This document shows, piece by piece, positions 62,045 through 64,000 of a stretch of DNA of 64,000 bases. Position numbers and translations under genes: made by a program. Where the stretch lies: contig NZ_LGKG01000101.1 of assembly GCF_001294335.1 (NCBI RefSeq), positions 124,001-188,000 on the forward strand, written 5' to 3'. Numbering within the stretch: the stretch's first letter is position 1; every line of letters begins with the position of its first letter. The notes beneath the pieces are model-generated. The model saw only the letters and a program-made list of their open reading frames with translations. It was not told the DNA's origin and made no database searches. Origin of the DNA: Streptomyces chattanoogensis (lineage in GTDB: Bacteria; Actinomycetota; Actinomycetes; Streptomycetales; Streptomycetaceae).

Positions 62045-62190
62045 GCAACGGCGAATACCGGCGCCGACGGCGGCTTCGAGCTGCTCTTGCGCTCGGTCCG
62101 GTCGGGTTCGGGGGAGGGAGCGCCCTCGGGCCGGGGCGGCAGCAGCGGGCCGCAGTCCCACTGCTGGAAGATCAACGGCCACCAGAGCCC
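62045..62190 (-). pseudogene. Lrp/AsnC regulator, C-terminal tail fragment
   Basis: LIFQQWDCGPLLPPRPEGAP matches the extreme C-terminus of Lrp-type regulators. 24 bases (62153-62176) are identical to 448-471 of the Lrp gene at the window start. No domain remains. Confidence 0.6.
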
Positions 62191-62385
62191 AGGGATCCGC
62201 CCTGGTCGGCGACCAGGAGGAGGATCGCGACGGGCGCCATGCCACCTGGCAGGCGGCCGATCAGGGTTCCCACCAGCAGGCGGGCGACATACCTCTGGCG
62301 AAACAGCGGACCGGAGCCGTTGTGGGAGCGGCGGGTGGTGGAGGCCAATGCGAACGGGGTGCTTTCCGTGATCGGGTCACCCCTG
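62191..62385 (-). pseudogene. MFS transporter, N-terminal fragment
   Basis: RQRYVARLLVGTLIGRLPGG followed by MAPVAILLLVADQGGS is the first helix of a drug-type MFS permease (the TLIGRLPGGMAPxAI pattern is common in Streptomyces). It breaks off after GGS and is joined directly to the Lrp tail fragment. Confidence 0.65.
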
Positions 62386-62396
62386 CGCTCGGGGTG

Positions 62397-63247
62397 CTAG
62401 CGGGAGCGGGCGGCGCCGGTGGGCGCGGACACTGCGGGGCCGGAGGGAGGCGTCGTGTCGAGTGCCGGCCGCGCGGGAGCGTTGACGAACTGAGGGCGCG
62501 GGGTGCGGTGCGGTGGCAGGACGGTGATGGTGGCGCCGAGGTCCTCGGCCGCGGAACGGACTTCGCGGGTGAGGAAGTCGAGTTGCCTGTCGAGGGCGTG
62601 GAGCCGGGCGGCGACCTGCCGGCCCTGCGCGGTTTCCAGGGCGTACGCGAACTTGCCACCGTATAGAGGAGTTCCTGCAGGCGGACCATCGGGCCGGCGT
62701 CGTATCCCTGTTGCGTGGCGCTGAGCAGCGCCTCGGAGACATCCCCGGCGGCGCGGGCCTCGACCACGTTCTGGAGCAGCTCTTGCAGGGCCACCTCTGG
62801 CGCGGGTGCTGGGCGGTTGAACCGTGAGGCGTCCGGGCGCAGGACTCCGGGCGGGACTGCTCGCGGCAGCGCCTGCCCAGCCGAGTACTCGTTGAGGTAG
62901 TGCCCGATCACTTCCCAGCCCGGCGCGTCCGGGTCTCCGGCGAGGGCGATCACGGTTGAGGTGTCGTCCTTGGCCAGGTAGGCGAGTGTGATGCGTCGGC
63001 CGTCGGCCGCGTACCACGACTCGATCAGGTTCAGCTCGCCCCGTCGCTGCGCGGCCTGGGCCATCTCGGTCCACAGCTGACGTTCCCCGTCGGTCAGCTC
63101 GGGTTCGCGCTGGTAGTGCTGGTCGGCGAGGTCGGCGAGGTCGGCGGCGAGGGAATCGAGCAGGGCTCGCAAGCGGTTGACCCCAAGGGCCGGCCGATAG
63201 CCCCGGACCAGACCATCCTCCGTTGTGCGGATCTCCATGAGGTTCAC
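62397..63247 (-). pseudogene. Hypothetical protein, single frameshift near 62660
   Basis: GTG 63247 starts MNLMEIRTTEDGLVRGYRPA; the product is soluble, with RALLDSLAADLADLADQHYQ and WYAADGRRITLAYLAKDD, ALAGDPDAPGWEVIGHYLNE. Up to RLQELLYTV the frame is good, then it goes off; the adjacent frame gives FAYALETAQGRQVAARLHAL and DFLTREVRSAAEDLGATITV and stops at 62397. Together about 283 codons. No family recognised. The start overlaps the esterase stop (GTGA), so it is co-translated with it. The frameshift may be an assembly error. Confidence 0.6.
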
Positions 63248-64000
63248 AGGTTCTCGAGGTGGGCGGACACGGTGGAGGTCGGGGTGTGCACGATGGTGTC
63301 GAACGCCTCCAGGACAGGGGTATGCAGGTAGGCGCTCTGTATCCGGATGCGGTCGGGGCCCGGAGCGAGGCCGACGCTCCCACCGGCCTCCCGGCGGGCC
63401 TGCTGAAGGTCTGCGATGCTGAGCCGGAGTTCGGCCTCGGCGAAGGCGGCTTCGATGCTGCCCGGCTCGGGCGGCTCCAGCGCCGTGGCCTCGATGGTGA
63501 AACCGAAGCGCGCGTTCTCGTCACGCGGCATGTCCGCGGTGTGACCGGTGGTACTCGTCAGGCCGAGGGCGACGTAGTCGTCCCCGAGTGCGCGGTGCAG
63601 GTGCTGTCCCATGGGGAGCCCGGTGAGGTGGCCATTGAAGGAGACCGGCGTTTTCTGGATGTGGGCGTTGTGCGCCACCAGTACGACGCGGGCCCCCGGT
63701 TCGAGGCGCTCGAGGTGCCACAGGACCGACTCTGCCATGTAGACATCCCGGGCCGAGGTGTCGGCGGTCAGCCCCTTGCCGACGAAGAGATCGGCCATGG
63801 CGCGGAAGGTGTAGTCGGCGTAGCAGGCGCCTTCGAGGCGGCGCAGGGCGATGTCGTAGCCGTGCTGGTCGCTACGGGAGACATACAGCGGTTCGAGGGA
63901 GCGGAACCGGATGAGCAGGCGCGTCAGGGTCGCGGTGAGGGTGTCCTGTTCAGTGGTGGACAGGCGCGCCCACGCGGGCGCGGCATCGGCAGCCGAGCCG
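63244..64000 (-). CDS. Erythromycin esterase family protein (5' end beyond the window)
   Basis: The last ~250 residues are present and the frame is open to the window edge. Family marks: ARVVLVAHNAHIQKTPVSFN (His-containing active-site motif), GHLTGLPMGQHLHRALGDDY, SARDVYMAESVLWHLERL, and the tail TIVHTPTSTVSAHLENL. Upstream: LLIRFRSLEPLYVSRSDQHG and ACYADYTFRAMADLFVGKG. Ere-type enzymes open the macrolactone ring of erythromycin, but most actinobacterial homologues have unknown substrates. Translationally coupled to the following hypothetical gene. Confidence 0.85.
   Translation of the reverse strand, partial: GSAADAAPAWARLSTTEQDTLTATLTRLLIRFRSLEPLYVSRSDQHGYDIALRRLEGACYADYTFRAMADLFVGKGLTADTSARDVYMAESVLWHLERLEPGARVVLVAHNAHIQKTPVSFNGHLTGLPMGQHLHRALGDDYVALGLTSTTGHTADMPRDENARFGFTIEATALEPPEPGSIEAAFAEAELRLSIADLQQARREAGGSVGLAPGPDRIRIQSAYLHTPVLEAFDTIVHTPTSTVSAHLENL

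Overview
The window is high-GC actinobacterial DNA, almost certainly Streptomyces. Signs are the very strong G/C third-position bias, many GTG starts and GTGA/ATGA overlaps, a DUF6243 small protein, IS701 and IS6 transposase relics, and the short G-rich palindrome at 45375-45418 that is scattered through Streptomyces genomes. Much of it looks like accessory DNA (a chromosome arm or a large linear plasmid): intact operons alternate with gene fragments, frameshifted genes and genes broken by one stop codon.

Layout. 0-4 kb: an Lrp regulator, DUF6243, and a DeoR regulator divergent from an MFS transporter plus HAD hydrolase pair. 4.1-10.6 kb: a scrap zone (IS701 fragment, Imm21-like fragment, integrase and serine-recombinase fragments, a deleted IS6 transposase, and copy A of a ~255-bp repeat) surrounding an intact three-gene unit with a TPR-CHAT caspase-like protein. 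10.8-17.6 kb: a broken secreted pyroglutamyl peptidase, then an OmpR-type two-component system divergent from a ferric-reductase-like protein, an FMN-binding lipoprotein-like protein and ApbE (a flavin electron-transfer module).

17.8-42.8 kb resembles a hypoxia/dormancy (DosR/DevR-type) island. It holds a soluble NiFe hydrogenase operon (beta, CNB-domain protein, gamma, small and large subunits) with a divergent maturation protease, a zinc alcohol dehydrogenase, universal stress proteins, an Rv1733c-like membrane protein, a CBS-BON protein, a DUF1918-XRE-PNPOx fusion, an Acg-type nitroreductase, an APC permease, a GAF-SpoIIE phosphatase, a CtpF-like P-type ATPase and a cupredoxin-fused copper ATPase. 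Several intergenic regions carry a shared near-palindrome of the form GGACC-N3-CGGCC, about 75-105 bp before starts, suggesting one regulator for the set. No DosR/DevR gene is inside the window. An orphan lasso-peptide B2-like gene and a decay patch (33.1-36 kb) interrupt the island.

43-45.6 kb: an arsenic cluster, arsR-aquaporin-arsC divergent from arsM, around a strong 19-bp inverted repeat. 46-50 kb: a flippase-like membrane protein, a double SpoIIAA-like protein, and a second scrap zone (copy B of the repeat, an integrase fragment, a broken LLM oxidoreductase). 50-58 kb: a secreted M9 collagenase, a broken secreted hydrolase, a C39-type cysteine protease with a secreted partner, and a sugar phosphate isomerase with an internal duplication; a truncated inverted copy of the collagenase 5' region lies at 57.1 kb. 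58-64 kb: a second two-component system divergent from a DUF2079 membrane protein, MFS and Lrp fragments, and a hypothetical gene overlapping an erythromycin esterase-family gene that runs off the window.

All identifications come from reading the sequence; no database search was possible.
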